From: Deltaproteobacteria bacterium
Lineage (GTDB): Bacteria; Desulfobacterota; Desulfarculia; Adiutricales; Adiutricaceae
NCBI GenBank assembly: GCA_031277995.1
Contig: JAITLH010000012.1
Span: forward strand, 1-18,835
Direction of reading: 5' to 3'
Length of the DNA stretch: 18,835 bases
Positions within the stretch are counted from its first letter, which is position 1. Every line of letters starts with the position of its first letter. Below are positions 7,354 to 14,748 of this stretch, one piece after another. Made by a program: the position numbers and the translations under genes. A model generated the notes under the pieces. It saw nothing but the letters and a program-made list of their open reading frames with translations, did no database searches and was not told the origin of the DNA.

Positions 7354-7371
7354 AAAAAGCCCTTAGGCTTT
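7354..7371 (-). terminator. Short terminator at the end of recN
   Basis: AAAGCC (7356-7361) pairs with GGCTTT (7366-7371) around a four-base loop, with five consecutive Ts on the reverse strand overlapping the end of the stem (7354-7358). The hairpin overlaps the TAA stop of recN. Confidence 0.5.
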
Positions 7372-9079
7372 AATTTTTGGCCCCATGGTCCAGTAGGCGC
7401 CTGGATAGGGCCAGGGCTTCGGGGGAGGGCTGGGCCCCGTCTAGCATGCGGGCCAATTCCAGTTCCCTTAAATCCCGATCCAATTCCGTGATGGTCGTTT
7501 CGGTGCGATCGCCGGTTTGGTCCGGGCTTTTGGCCACCAAAAAATGCCTGCCGGGGAGGGAGGCCATCTGGGGCAGGTGGGTTATGACCAGGACCTGTTG
7601 CCGGGAACAAAGTTCGGTCATCTTCATGGCCACGGCCTCGGCCGTTTGGCCGGAAAGGCCGCTGTCGATTTCGTCAAAGACGAGGCTTTGATCGGATCTG
7701 GGCTCCTGGGCGATCTTTAGGGCCAACATCATCCGGGACAGCTCTCCGCCCGAGGCGATCTTGGAAAGGGGCTTTAGGCCCTCGCCGGGGTTGGGACAAA
7801 ACAGAAACGAGACGGCGTCGGCGCCCTTGGCGCCGGCAATTTCTCCCACGTCGCGGGCGGGGTTTTGGTCCGCCCCCTCCAGGGGGCTAACTTGGATCCG
7901 CATGGTGAGCTTGGGGAACCCCAGGACCTTTAGGGTTTGGGTTAGGTTTTTGGCCAAGGTCAGGGCGGCTTTTTCCCTCGCGGCCCTAAGCTTTAGGGCG
8001 GCCTCCCGGGCCTGGGTTATGGCCAGGTTTAGGGCTTTGGTGAGTTTGTTTAATTCAAAGGCGGCCGAATCCAGACGGGCCAGGATCTTTTGGTTGGCCT
8101 CGCCCTTTTCGATGACCTCTTCCAAGGTGGGGCCGTATTTGCGCTTTAGTTTCGAAAGCAGACTTATGCGCTCGTCAACCTCTTCGAGTTCCTCCGGGCC
8201 CGGGCCCAGATCTTTACTTATCCGGTATAGGCCCTCCGAGAGATCGGCCACGAGCGAGGCCGCGTTGGTGGCCGTTTCGTATAAGGGCATAAACCTCTCG
8301 TCGAGGGCCGAAAGCCTGCCGACCAAGCCCTCCAGGCGATCGATTAGCGAGGTCAAACCGGCCCCCCTGGCCCCGCCCATGAGCTCCAAGGCCTCGGAGA
8401 CTATTTTATTAAGCTTTCCGGTGGATTTGGCCGTGAGCTTAAGATCCATTAGCTCTTGGTCTTCCCCGGCCCGGGGCGCGGCCTTTTGGATTTCCTTAAG
8501 CTGGTACTCAAGAAGTTCGCGCCTTTCCGCCCCCAGGTTAACCTCGCTTTCCAAGGCGGCGATGGCCGATTCCAGGGTCTCGCGTTCCCGGTGGGATTGG
8601 TTCATTTTGGCCAAAAGGTCATGGTGATCGCCGTATATGTCCAAAAAATCGAGCTGCTTGGCTTCCCTAACCAGGCTTTGCTGATCGTGCTGACTGGACA
8701 CGGCCAAAAGTTCCTCGCCCAACGCGGCCAGCTTATTTAAATTAATGAAGGAGCCGTTTAAATAAATCTTGGAGCGGCCGTTGGCCCCGATGACCCGCTG
8801 GATGATGATTTCGTCGGTTGGTTCCAAGCCCATCTCGGAGAGTAGGGGGGTGAAATCCTCGGGCCTCTCCAAATGAAATAGGGCCTGGACCCGGGCTTCC
8901 TCTTCCCCGGCCCGGACCAGATCGCTTGAGGCCTTGGCCCCGCGGATTAAGCCCAGGGCCCCGGCCAGGATGCTTTTTCCGGCCCCGGTTTCCCCGGTGA
9001 GGATATTGGCCCCGGGGCCAAAGGACAAGGTCAGGTTTCTGATTAAGGCCAGGTTTGAGACTTTTAATTCCGCCAGCAT
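7370..9079 (-). CDS. recN: DNA repair protein RecN
   Basis: RecN is an SMC-like ATPase that acts early in recombinational repair of double-strand breaks in the cytoplasm. The 569-residue protein has full family architecture. An N-terminal ATPase half carries Walker A GETGAGKS (29-36) and the QHDQQSL stretch (about 130-136). A long charged coiled-coil middle (about 150-380) follows. The C-terminal half holds the signature SKIASGGELSR (439-449), Walker B SLVFDEIDSGLSG (465-477) and the switch-like VITHLPQ (498-504). The length is normal. The ATG at 9079 starts the usual MLAELKVSNLALI beginning; the ribosome-binding site is weak. A terminator separates it from the upstream PilB-like gene, so it is probably transcribed alone. 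Confidence 0.97.
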   Translation of the reverse strand: MLAELKVSNLALIRNLTLSFGPGANILTGETGAGKSILAGALGLIRGAKASSDLVRAGEEEARVQALFHLERPEDFTPLLSEMGLEPTDEIIIQRVIGANGRSKIYLNGSFINLNKLAALGEELLAVSSQHDQQSLVREAKQLDFLDIYGDHHDLLAKMNQSHRERETLESAIAALESEVNLGAERRELLEYQLKEIQKAAPRAGEDQELMDLKLTAKSTGKLNKIVSEALELMGGARGAGLTSLIDRLEGLVGRLSALDERFMPLYETATNAASLVADLSEGLYRISKDLGPGPEELEEVDERISLLSKLKRKYGPTLEEVIEKGEANQKILARLDSAAFELNKLTKALNLAITQAREAALKLRAAREKAALTLAKNLTQTLKVLGFPKLTMRIQVSPLEGADQNPARDVGEIAGAKGADAVSFLFCPNPGEGLKPLSKIASGGELSRMMLALKIAQEPRSDQSLVFDEIDSGLSGQTAEAVAMKMTELCSRQQVLVITHLPQMASLPGRHFLVAKSPDQTGDRTETTITELDRDLRELELARMLDGAQPSPEALALSRRLLDHGAKN

Positions 9080-9140
9080 CGCTTTATGTTCTTTTCAAGT
9101 AAGGACGATTGGGTTGGGGATGGATATCCCTCAGGGACAA

Positions 9141-9177
9141 TAAAAAAACTCCCAAAAAAGCCCCCGGGCTTTTTGGG
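9141..9177 (-). terminator. Intrinsic terminator after the PilB-like gene
   Basis: On the reverse strand, CCCAAAAAGCCC (9166-9177) pairs with GGGCTTTTTTGGG (9151-9163), with one bulged base. Two bases later a run of seven Ts follows (9142-9148). This is a strong intrinsic terminator about 80 bp past the C-terminal end of the ATPase frame. Confidence 0.8.
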
Positions 9178-9255
9178 CCCCAGCCTAGGCGGGGGGGACG
9201 GTTAGGGCCAAGGCGCCTTAGGGGGGCGGCCGAGGGCCAGGCGCCCCGGGGTCGG

Positions 9256-9756
9256 TTAGTCGGCCCCGGTCACCCTTAGGACTTCCTCGATGGTGGTTTT
9301 TCCGGCCAACATCAAGTCCAGGGCGTTTTCCCTTAAAGTGGTCATGCCTTCGGCCCGGGCCAGGTTTTTTAGATCGATGGCGTTTTGGTTGCCTTCCAGG
9401 ATGAGGGTCTTCATGGTCGGGGAGATGGCCAGGACTTCGACGGTGGCCAGGCGCCCCAGATAGCCGGTGTTTCGGCACTCTTCGCAGCCCCGGCCGTATT
9501 TGAGGTTTAGATCGCCTTGGGTGATAAAGCCCAGGTCCAGGGCCATTTTTTCGGTCATGACGTAATCGTCTGAGCAGTATGGGCAAATGCGCCTAACCAA
9601 ACGCTGGGCCATGATGCCGATGATCGTTGAGCTCACCAAAAAAGGCTCCAAACCCAGTTCCACCATCCTGGTGACGGCCGAGGGGGCGTCGTTGGTGTGG
9701 ATGGTCGATAGGACCAAATGGCCGGTCAGGGCGGCCTGGACGGCGTTTTCGGCGGT
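9256..9756 (-). pseudogene. C-terminal part of the PilB/GspE ATPase, cut off by an in-frame TAA
   Basis: These 166 sense codons continue the ATPase in the same frame directly after the TAA at 9757-9759. They carry TAENAVQAALTGH, then the His-box VLSTIHTNDA, the zinc-type tetracysteine motif (CPYC, and CEEC about 36 residues later) and the family C-terminal end (GMTTLRENALDLMLAGKTT). A TTG at 9715-9717 could in principle restart translation, but I see no good ribosome-binding site there. Without this segment the ATPase lacks its His box and zinc module. The sequence itself looks undamaged, which suggests a very recent mutation, a base-call or assembly error, or read-through. Confidence 0.85.
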
Positions 9757-11061
9757 TTACTTGTCCCTCATCTCGCCCACCATGATGATGTCGGGATCTT
9801 GGCGCAAAATGGTCCTGATGATGCTCCCAAAGGTAATCCCGACCTTGGGCTGGACGGCGATCTGGTTAAACTGCTCGTGGATCATTTCAATGGGGTCCTC
9901 GACGGTGGTGACGTTTACCGCCGGGGTGGCCAATTGCCTTAGGGTCGAATACAGGGTGGTGGTTTTGCCGCTGCCGGTGGGGCCGGAAACCAAGATTATG
10001 CCGTGGGGAAAGGAGGTGAACTGGGACCATTTTTCGTAATCGGCCGGGTTAAAAAACATGGATTTAAGATCCAAAAACAAGGCCTCGGGGTTTAAAATCC
10101 TCAAAACCGCCTTTTCCCCAAAGGCCACGGGCACGGTGGAGACGCGGATCTCGGCTTCCCTTTCTTTATGGGCGATCTTGATGCGGCCGTCCTGGGGCCG
10201 ACGCCGTTCGGCGATGTCGAGCCTGGAGATGGTTTTTATCCTCGAGATGATGGCCGAATGGATGACCACGGGCAAGCGATACATGTCGTGCAAAATGCCG
10301 TCAAAGCGCATCCTAACCAACAGATGGTCCCTTTTGGGCTCCAAATGAATGTCCGAGGCGTGGCCTTCAAAGGCTTCGGCGAAAAGCAGATCCACCAAAT
10401 TTTTTATGTGTTGGTCGTCGTCGGAAATTTCCGCGGCGTTTTTTAATTTTACGTATTGCTCTAAATTGGAGACTTCCAGGCCCAGGGAACTCCCCCCTTG
10501 GTAAAGTCCCGTGGCCCCCTTAACCGAAACGTTAAAGGCGTAGATGTCGCCGATGAGCCTCCTTAGGTTGGTTTGGCTTAAAATAACCGGCTGGATCTTT
10601 AAGTTGGCCACCCGCCTAACGTCATCGAGGACCGCTTGGTAGAAGGGGTGACGGACCCCCACCTTAAGGACGCTGCCTTCCAGCCCCAGCGGCAAAACCA
10701 AATGCCGGTAGGCAAAGGAGCGGGGCAAAAGCTTGGTCACGTATTCTATGTCAAGCTCCCTTTGCTCGACCCTCAAATACGGGAGCCCGCTATCCTTGGC
10801 CATAAGGTGGGCCAAAACGTCATCGTCAACCAAACGCCCCTCGGCCGCCCCAATTAAAGGGAGCTTTAGGCTCACCACGTAATCCAAGGGATCCGATTGG
10901 GGCTGGGCCCGCCCATCGGTCCCGGCCCGCTTGACGTTTTTAAAAGCCGCCCCATATTCCGCGGCCAGGTTAAGGCTCTGCTGATGGCCGATGAGCCCGG
11001 CGTTGAGTAAAAGGTTTAATAAGTATTCAAGCGAAAACTTGCCATTGACGGCTTGACCCAT
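9757..11061 (-). CDS. PilB/GspE-type assembly ATPase, N-terminal part ending at an in-frame TAA
   Basis: This is a hexameric AAA-like ATPase of the type II secretion / type IV pilus class, which normally powers pilin or pseudopilin assembly at the inner membrane. An N-terminal MshEN/GspE-N-like region (first about 190 residues) is followed by the ATPase core. The core shows ASDIHLEP, Walker A GPTGSGKTT, the Asp box TVEDPIE and Walker B LRQDPDIIMVGEMRD. Translation then meets TAA (9757-9759) where the family has the Glu of RDxET. I prefer the ATG at 11061 (GGTGA about seven bases upstream) over the TTG at 11097, giving 434 residues here and about 600 codons over the whole frame. Whether it is PilB, GspE or MshE is not resolved, because no other pilus or secretion genes are in the window. 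Confidence 0.88.
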   Translation of the reverse strand: MGQAVNGKFSLEYLLNLLLNAGLIGHQQSLNLAAEYGAAFKNVKRAGTDGRAQPQSDPLDYVVSLKLPLIGAAEGRLVDDDVLAHLMAKDSGLPYLRVEQRELDIEYVTKLLPRSFAYRHLVLPLGLEGSVLKVGVRHPFYQAVLDDVRRVANLKIQPVILSQTNLRRLIGDIYAFNVSVKGATGLYQGGSSLGLEVSNLEQYVKLKNAAEISDDDQHIKNLVDLLFAEAFEGHASDIHLEPKRDHLLVRMRFDGILHDMYRLPVVIHSAIISRIKTISRLDIAERRRPQDGRIKIAHKEREAEIRVSTVPVAFGEKAVLRILNPEALFLDLKSMFFNPADYEKWSQFTSFPHGIILVSGPTGSGKTTTLYSTLRQLATPAVNVTTVEDPIEMIHEQFNQIAVQPKVGITFGSIIRTILRQDPDIIMVGEMRDK

Positions 11062-11520
11062 GCGTTTCACCAAAAAGAAAAGTTGCCCCAAAGCCAAAAA
11101 AAACCAAGGTCCTCCCCACCCAAGGCCTTACGGTTGGCTAAAATTCCCCTTCGTTCGTTTTCCAAAAACCCCCTAGCTTCCGACTCCCCAAAAATCCCAA
11201 TGGGCCCGCCCCCCAATAGGAACGCCCCCCAATTCCCGCCCCACAAATTCCGTCCGCCAATTCCCGTCCGCCTGGGACTTAGGGCGCGAGGGACAAGGGC
11301 TATTGGGCAAGCGGCGTCCAGACGATAATACTACACTTCAAAGTTCTTTTCCATGACAGCCACAAGATTTCGTGGGTTGGGCCTCCCCAAAAAACCAAGG
11401 GCCTAACCCTTTTGGGCCAAAGGACCGGCGTCCCCGGCGTTGGGGGTGATTTGGCTAAACGGTCAGGGTTTTGGTCATGTTAGTTTTTGGCCCAATCATG
11501 GTCCTGGGATAAACAGGTCT
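11062..11520. other. C-rich gene-free region upstream of the PilB-like gene
   Basis: No gene is visible. From about 11090 to 11270 the forward strand is heavily biased to C and A with many C-runs, so the reverse-strand transcript or template would carry clustered G-runs. The rest is mixed. The ATPase promoter should lie here, but no convincing hexamer pair was assigned. A 91-codon forward frame at 11053-11328 is Pro/Lys-rich low-complexity sequence and probably a by-product of the C-bias. Confidence 0.55.
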
Positions 11521-12060
11521 TTTATATGGGTTAAGTCCCATTAATTTAAAAATAAGATAGGACTTTAATAAGCTTAACGCTGGCATAAATTAGTTAGTTT
11601 ACTGTACTTTAATTTCCATGAATAGTATATCTTCTAACGTCAATTCGCGACTAGACGGAGGCTGATCTTTGGCATTTTTTTTAAATTTTCGTTTTAAAAT
11701 TAAATAATTTATGCAGTTAACTAAAGGCTAAAATCTAGATCTTAACTATTTATTGGGTTAATTTTTAGAGCCGTTTAGGGAATTTTAATCAAGATTAATT
11801 TTGAGACTTTTTAGAATATAACCAGACAAAATTGATTATTTGGGCAAAAAACTAACAACGCATGTTAACTATAAATTAGAGTCTCTAGGGGAGCTTATTA
11901 GGTAGTTAACATACTATCGTAAGCTATATTTAAAGCCTAGTTTTTCATGTCATGAAATTCTTGGTTTTGAGGCCTAAAACTCTTGCGTTTTTCCACCAGT
12001 TGGTGCTATTATGAATAAAACTATCACACGACCAGACCCAAAAATATAGGCTGGCCAATG
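11521..12060. other. AT-rich gene-free island
   Basis: This stretch of about 540 bp is markedly AT-rich compared with the flanking genes. It is rich in short TTAA-containing words and has stops in all frames. I found no open frame of useful size, no tRNA-like or rRNA-like sequence and no DnaA-box cluster. It could be a regulatory or structural region, an uncharacterised RNA gene or the remnant of decayed foreign DNA. Confidence 0.6.
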
Positions 12061-12126
12061 GCTTGGAACCATTTTCCAGCCGGCCGCCGGGGTTCCATTA
12101 CCCCCAAGCCAGTCCTTTTGGCCAGT

Positions 12127-12162
12127 CCCTTTGGCTTAGTCCCTTAGGCCTAAGCCAAAGGG
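12127..12162. other. 13-bp perfect stem-loop in the intergenic region
   Basis: CCCTTTGGCTTAG (12127-12139) pairs perfectly with CTAAGCCAAAGGG (12150-12162) across a ten-base loop. No T-run follows on either strand, so it is not a typical terminator; it may be part of an RNA structure or a protein-binding dyad. Confidence 0.5.
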
Positions 12163-12383
12163 GCAAAGGGCCATGGATTAAACGATCTTTGGCCCCGGGT
12201 CAGTTTTTGATAGCCTTCCTTCCATTACCGTCGTTCCCGCCAAAGTTTTCGCGACCATAAACGCGAAGATTTAGAGTAAGTTTTGGGCGGGCCACGAGAC
12301 CCTTCGAAAAAAAACGTTCACGATTTGGGCCTTTCGCGTACACCCATCTTGTCTAGGTAATGGTCAATCGCGTTTTTTTCGTT

Positions 12384-12404
12384 GACCCGACTTGGTTTCG
12401 GGTC
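12384..12404 (+). promoter_or_regulatory. 5' UTR hairpin before the IMPase gene
   Basis: GACCCGA (12384-12390) and TCGGGTC (12398-12404) form a 7-bp stem with a seven-base loop, ending about seven bases before the AAGGAG ribosome-binding site. A run of seven Ts lies just upstream of the stem. It could affect translation or mRNA stability; there is no direct evidence of a riboswitch. Confidence 0.35.
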
Positions 12405-12424
12405 GCGGTTAAGGAGATTCGCCC

Positions 12425-13264
12425 ATGTCCCTAGGCTCCACCGCCATGGAAAACCCCCAAAATCTTCTCGACGTGGCCCTTGAGGCGGCCCGGGCCGGGG
12501 CCGCCCACCTGGTTGAGGGTTATGGCCGGGTTTTGGACGTTAAGCAAAAAGGCCCCAATGAAGTGGTTACCCAGTATAAAATTGGCGTCGAGGAAATCAT
12601 CCACAAAACCATCAACAAGTATTACCTGGGCCATTCGTTTTTGGCCGAGGAAGGGGGGCTCAAGGAAGCCAAATCCCCTTACCGCTGGTATATCGATCCC
12701 CTGGACGGCACCATCAATTACACCAGGGGCCACCCGTTTTTCGCCATCTCCGTGGCCTGCTGTTTCATCATTCCCGGAAGGCCCCCCAGGCCCTTGGCCG
12801 GGGCCTTGGTGGCGCCGGTTTTAAGGGAGTCTTACTGGGCCGCCGAAGGCGGCGGGGCTTTCCGCGGCCAGGAGATCCCCGGCCGAGGCTACGTAGAGGA
12901 AAAACTTAAAGTCTCAAACGTTTCCAATTCCCCCGAGGCCTTGGTCTGCACGGGCATCCCCGACTTTGTAAAGCGCACCGAACGCGTCATGGCCCCCATC
13001 GGCAAGATCATGCCCAAGATAAAGACCCTGCGCCGGGACGGGGCGGCCGCCTTGGACATGGCTTACGTGGCCTCCGGGCGGGCCGACGGTTATTTCGAAA
13101 TAGGGACCAAGGCCTGGGATCTGGCCACGGGACTCCTGCTGGTTTTTGAAGCCGGGGGTAAGGTGACCGACATGGCCGGGGCCCCTTACGAACTGGAAAA
13201 AAGCGAAAGCGTTTTGGCCGCCAACCCCTTGTTCCATCCCAACATGCTAAAACTCTTCGCTTGA
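12425..13264 (+). CDS. Inositol monophosphatase family protein
   Basis: IMPase-family enzymes hydrolyse small phosphorylated sugars or polyols using Mg2+; the exact substrate here is unknown. The 279-residue protein has the family layout: Glu75/Glu76 in SFLAEEGG, the metal-site signature WYIDPLDGT with Asp91 and Asp94, and the C-terminal KAWDLATGLLLVFEAGG with Asp232. Two positions are unusual. Lys52 stands in VTQYK where the family usually has Asp (VTxxD), and Ile97 replaces the second Thr of DGTTN. The ATG at 12425 follows AAGGAG. The gene is alone on its strand and converges on cheW. SuhB is a possible name, but orthology is not shown. Confidence 0.88.
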   Translation: MSLGSTAMENPQNLLDVALEAARAGAAHLVEGYGRVLDVKQKGPNEVVTQYKIGVEEIIHKTINKYYLGHSFLAEEGGLKEAKSPYRWYIDPLDGTINYTRGHPFFAISVACCFIIPGRPPRPLAGALVAPVLRESYWAAEGGGAFRGQEIPGRGYVEEKLKVSNVSNSPEALVCTGIPDFVKRTERVMAPIGKIMPKIKTLRRDGAAALDMAYVASGRADGYFEIGTKAWDLATGLLLVFEAGGKVTDMAGAPYELEKSESVLAANPLFHPNMLKLFA

Positions 13265-13296
13265 TTTTGGCCCTTCCCGCCGGCCGCGGCCAAAAT
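13264..13296 (+). terminator. Hairpin at the IMPase stop codon
   Basis: ATTTTGGCC (13264-13272) pairs with GGCCAAAAT (13288-13296) around a 15-base GC-rich loop, starting at the last base of the TGA stop. No T-run follows on the forward strand, so termination efficiency is doubtful. Confidence 0.4.
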
Positions 13297-13310
13297 CCCC
13301 CCCAAACGTA

Positions 13311-13344
13311 AAAATGGCCGAACGGCTTACGCCGTTCGGCCATT
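13311..13344. terminator. Terminator between the IMPase gene and cheW
   Basis: AATGGCCGAACGGC (13313-13326) pairs perfectly over 14 bp with 13331-13344 around the loop TTAC. On the reverse strand the stem runs into a short T-stretch, giving a terminator for cheW. On the forward strand the T-stretch is missing, so it is less certain for the IMPase transcript. Confidence 0.75.
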
Positions 13345-13354
13345 GAACTTTCTG

Positions 13355-13382
13355 GGGGCGGGGACTAAAAACGCCCCGCCCC
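13355..13382. terminator. GC-rich stem-loop downstream of cheW
   Basis: GGGGCGGGG (13355-13363) pairs perfectly with CCCCGCCCC (13374-13382) across a ten-base A-rich loop, only 25 bp past the cheW stop. No T-run follows, so it probably acts with the next hairpin rather than alone. Confidence 0.5.
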
Positions 13383-13407
13383 AAAACTTGCCGCCAAAAA
13401 ACGGGTT

Positions 13408-13929
13408 TTAGAAAAGGCCCAGCCCGGAGAGATCCTCGCCGGCCAAGATGCGATCGATATCGAGCAGGATCTTGACGCCCTTGCCGATCTTGGCCATGCC
13501 CAGGATATACTCGGTATTTAGCCTCGAGCCAAAGGCCGGGGCGGCCTCGATTTCGTCGGCCTTGATGTTGACCACCTCGGAAACGTAGTCAACGACGATG
13601 CCGATATGGATGAATTTTTCCGGGTTGACGACCACGTCCACGACGATGATGCTGGTGCGGTCGGTATATTCGGCTTCGCTCATGGCGAATTTCAATCTGA
13701 GATCGACCACCGGTATGACCTTGCCCCTAAGGTTAATCACCCCTTTGACGAAACTGGGGGTTTGGGGAACCGATCTGATGGTCATCATGCCGATGATCTC
13801 GCGAACTTTAAGGATACCTATGCCGTATTCCTCGTTGGCTAGGGAAAAGGTCAAAAACTTGCCTTCCTGTCCGGCTGCCCGGCCTTTGTTGAGCTCGGGT
13901 TGGCTTCTCGCTGAAGTGGCTGCGCTCAT
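13408..13929 (-). CDS. cheW: Chemotaxis coupling protein CheW
   Basis: CheW links chemoreceptors to the CheA kinase in the cytoplasmic signalling array. The 173-residue protein has an N-terminal extension of about 22 polar residues, then the CheW fold: FLTFSLANEEYGIGILKVREI (about 25-45, beginning at the first beta strand), the signature GVINLRGKVIPVVDLR (63-78) and TSIIVVDV (about 92-99). The C-terminal GVKILLDIDRIL completes the family. The ATG at 13929 lacks a strong Shine-Dalgarno sequence. No other chemotaxis gene is nearby, so this is a stand-alone cheW whose signalling partners lie elsewhere; coupling to a motility, pilus or alternative cellular-function system cannot be decided here. 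Confidence 0.95.
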   Translation of the reverse strand: MSAATSARSQPELNKGRAAGQEGKFLTFSLANEEYGIGILKVREIIGMMTIRSVPQTPSFVKGVINLRGKVIPVVDLRLKFAMSEAEYTDRTSIIVVDVVVNPEKFIHIGIVVDYVSEVVNIKADEIEAAPAFGSRLNTEYILGMAKIGKGVKILLDIDRILAGEDLSGLGLF

Positions 13930-14651
13930 ATAATAACCCAGGTTAAGCCCCTCAAGTCGTTTTGGGGGAAGAGAATTGTTAAATCAAAAAAAACCGGACA
14001 TTTACACCGATAATCCTTAACGCCGCTTAAAAACTAGCAAAGTTACCGCCGTCAAACGGGCGGGATCCCATGCTCACTATACGATAATTAAGACTTTAAT
14101 ACAAATCGCCTCTGGTTTGGCCGATTTTCATTAGGTTTTAGACGCTTAGCTCCAAGATAGAGAAAAACATGGATGGGCTTAATAAATCCCCCAAGGTCCA
14201 AAAAACCTTATTTAAGCGACGATAAAACTAGTCCTTTACGTTTACTGACGAATTTGGTCTTTTAACTAGCCAGTCGCCCATAGGCTAAAAATTTTTCCGG
14301 TTTGTATGGGGAAAAACGTCCTCAAAATAAAGGAAGACTAATTAAAATAGACCAAAAATTTACCAAACTTCTCACCTTATAACTAACTTGTTAACTACTT
14401 AATCTAAAACTCAACCAACTTATAAAACAAATATTAAGTTAAAAAAGATAAAAAGTTTAATTTAAAACTTCAATATAAGTTTTGATAAGACCGCCGTTAG
14501 TATTATAAGCGATTAAGGCTGGTCCTTCAATCCCCGAGGCGACTTTCAGCCCATCTATCTAAACTTCCCCTTTTGGAAGTGGTTTTAGTTTAGCCCACTT
14601 GTCTAACAAAGTCCAGGGCCTCGCCTAAGTTACCCCCCAATTTGGCTAGCC
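13930..14651. other. AT-rich gene-free region upstream of cheW
   Basis: I see no gene in this stretch of about 720 bp. It is AT-rich throughout, most strongly at 14290-14500, with stops in all frames, so neither a protein gene nor a known RNA gene is apparent. The part next to cheW should contain its promoter. Its composition resembles the island at 11521-12060. Confidence 0.6.
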
Positions 14652-14676
14652 AAAAAAGGGGAGTAATCGTTCCCCC
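14652..14676 (-). terminator. Likely intrinsic terminator after menG/ubiE
   Basis: On the reverse strand, GGGGA (14671-14675) pairs with TCCCC (14658-14662) around an eight-base loop and is followed by six Ts (14652-14657). The stem is short but GC-rich and the tail is good. Confidence 0.5.
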
Positions 14677-14704
14677 ACGCTGCCCCCACGCTGCCCCCAC
14701 GCTG
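14672..14704. repeat. 11-bp tandem repeat, three perfect units
   Basis: CCCCCACGCTG occurs three times without change at 14672-14682, 14683-14693 and 14694-14704. The first bases of a fourth unit (14705-14710) form the left arm of the adjoining palindrome. On the reverse strand this lies in the 3' UTR of menG. Confidence 0.92.
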
Positions 14705-14726
14705 CCCCCAGGCGGCCGCCTGGGGG
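14705..14726. repeat. 22-bp perfect GC palindrome
   Basis: The self-complementary 22-mer at 14705-14726 (arms CCCCCAGGCGG and CCGCCTGGGGG) lies 22 bp past the menG stop codon. It could fold as a very stable hairpin in the menG transcript or serve as a protein-binding site. Confidence 0.85.
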
Positions 14727-14748
14727 CCGCTTTCTCGGAATGGCTTTA

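Larger units (their letters stand above)
12061..12424. other. Leader region upstream of the IMPase gene
   Basis: No gene is visible; a 65-codon frame at 12063-12260 is low-complexity and lacks a ribosome-binding site. The region contains a near-duplicate CCAGTCCYTTTGG pair (about 12110 and 12122), a 13-bp stem-loop (12127-12162) and a 7-bp hairpin just before the ribosome-binding site (12384-12404). Confidence 0.5.

Noticed and set aside
7761..8627. Forward open frame of 288 codons inside recN
   Set aside because: It is Ser/Arg-rich sequence antisense to a complete RecN protein with all its motifs.
9757..9759. Stop-codon reassignment or selenocysteine-type recoding as explanation of the TAA
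   Set aside because: TAA ends other genes normally here, selenocysteine uses TGA and the family residue is Glu, so a mutation or error is simpler.
9587..10039. Forward frame of 150 codons across the ATPase gene
   Set aside because: It is antisense to the ATPase core motifs and has no family resemblance of its own.
11053..11328. Forward frame of 91 codons, Pro/Lys-rich
   Set aside because: It arises from the C-rich bias of the region, overlaps the start of the ATPase gene and lacks initiation signals.
11521..12060. Replication origin in the AT-rich island
   Set aside because: I found no cluster of DnaA-box-like TTATCCACA words and no dnaA, dnaN or partition genes nearby.
14672..14704. CRISPR-like repeats
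   Set aside because: The 11-bp units are directly adjacent without spacers and no cas gene is present.
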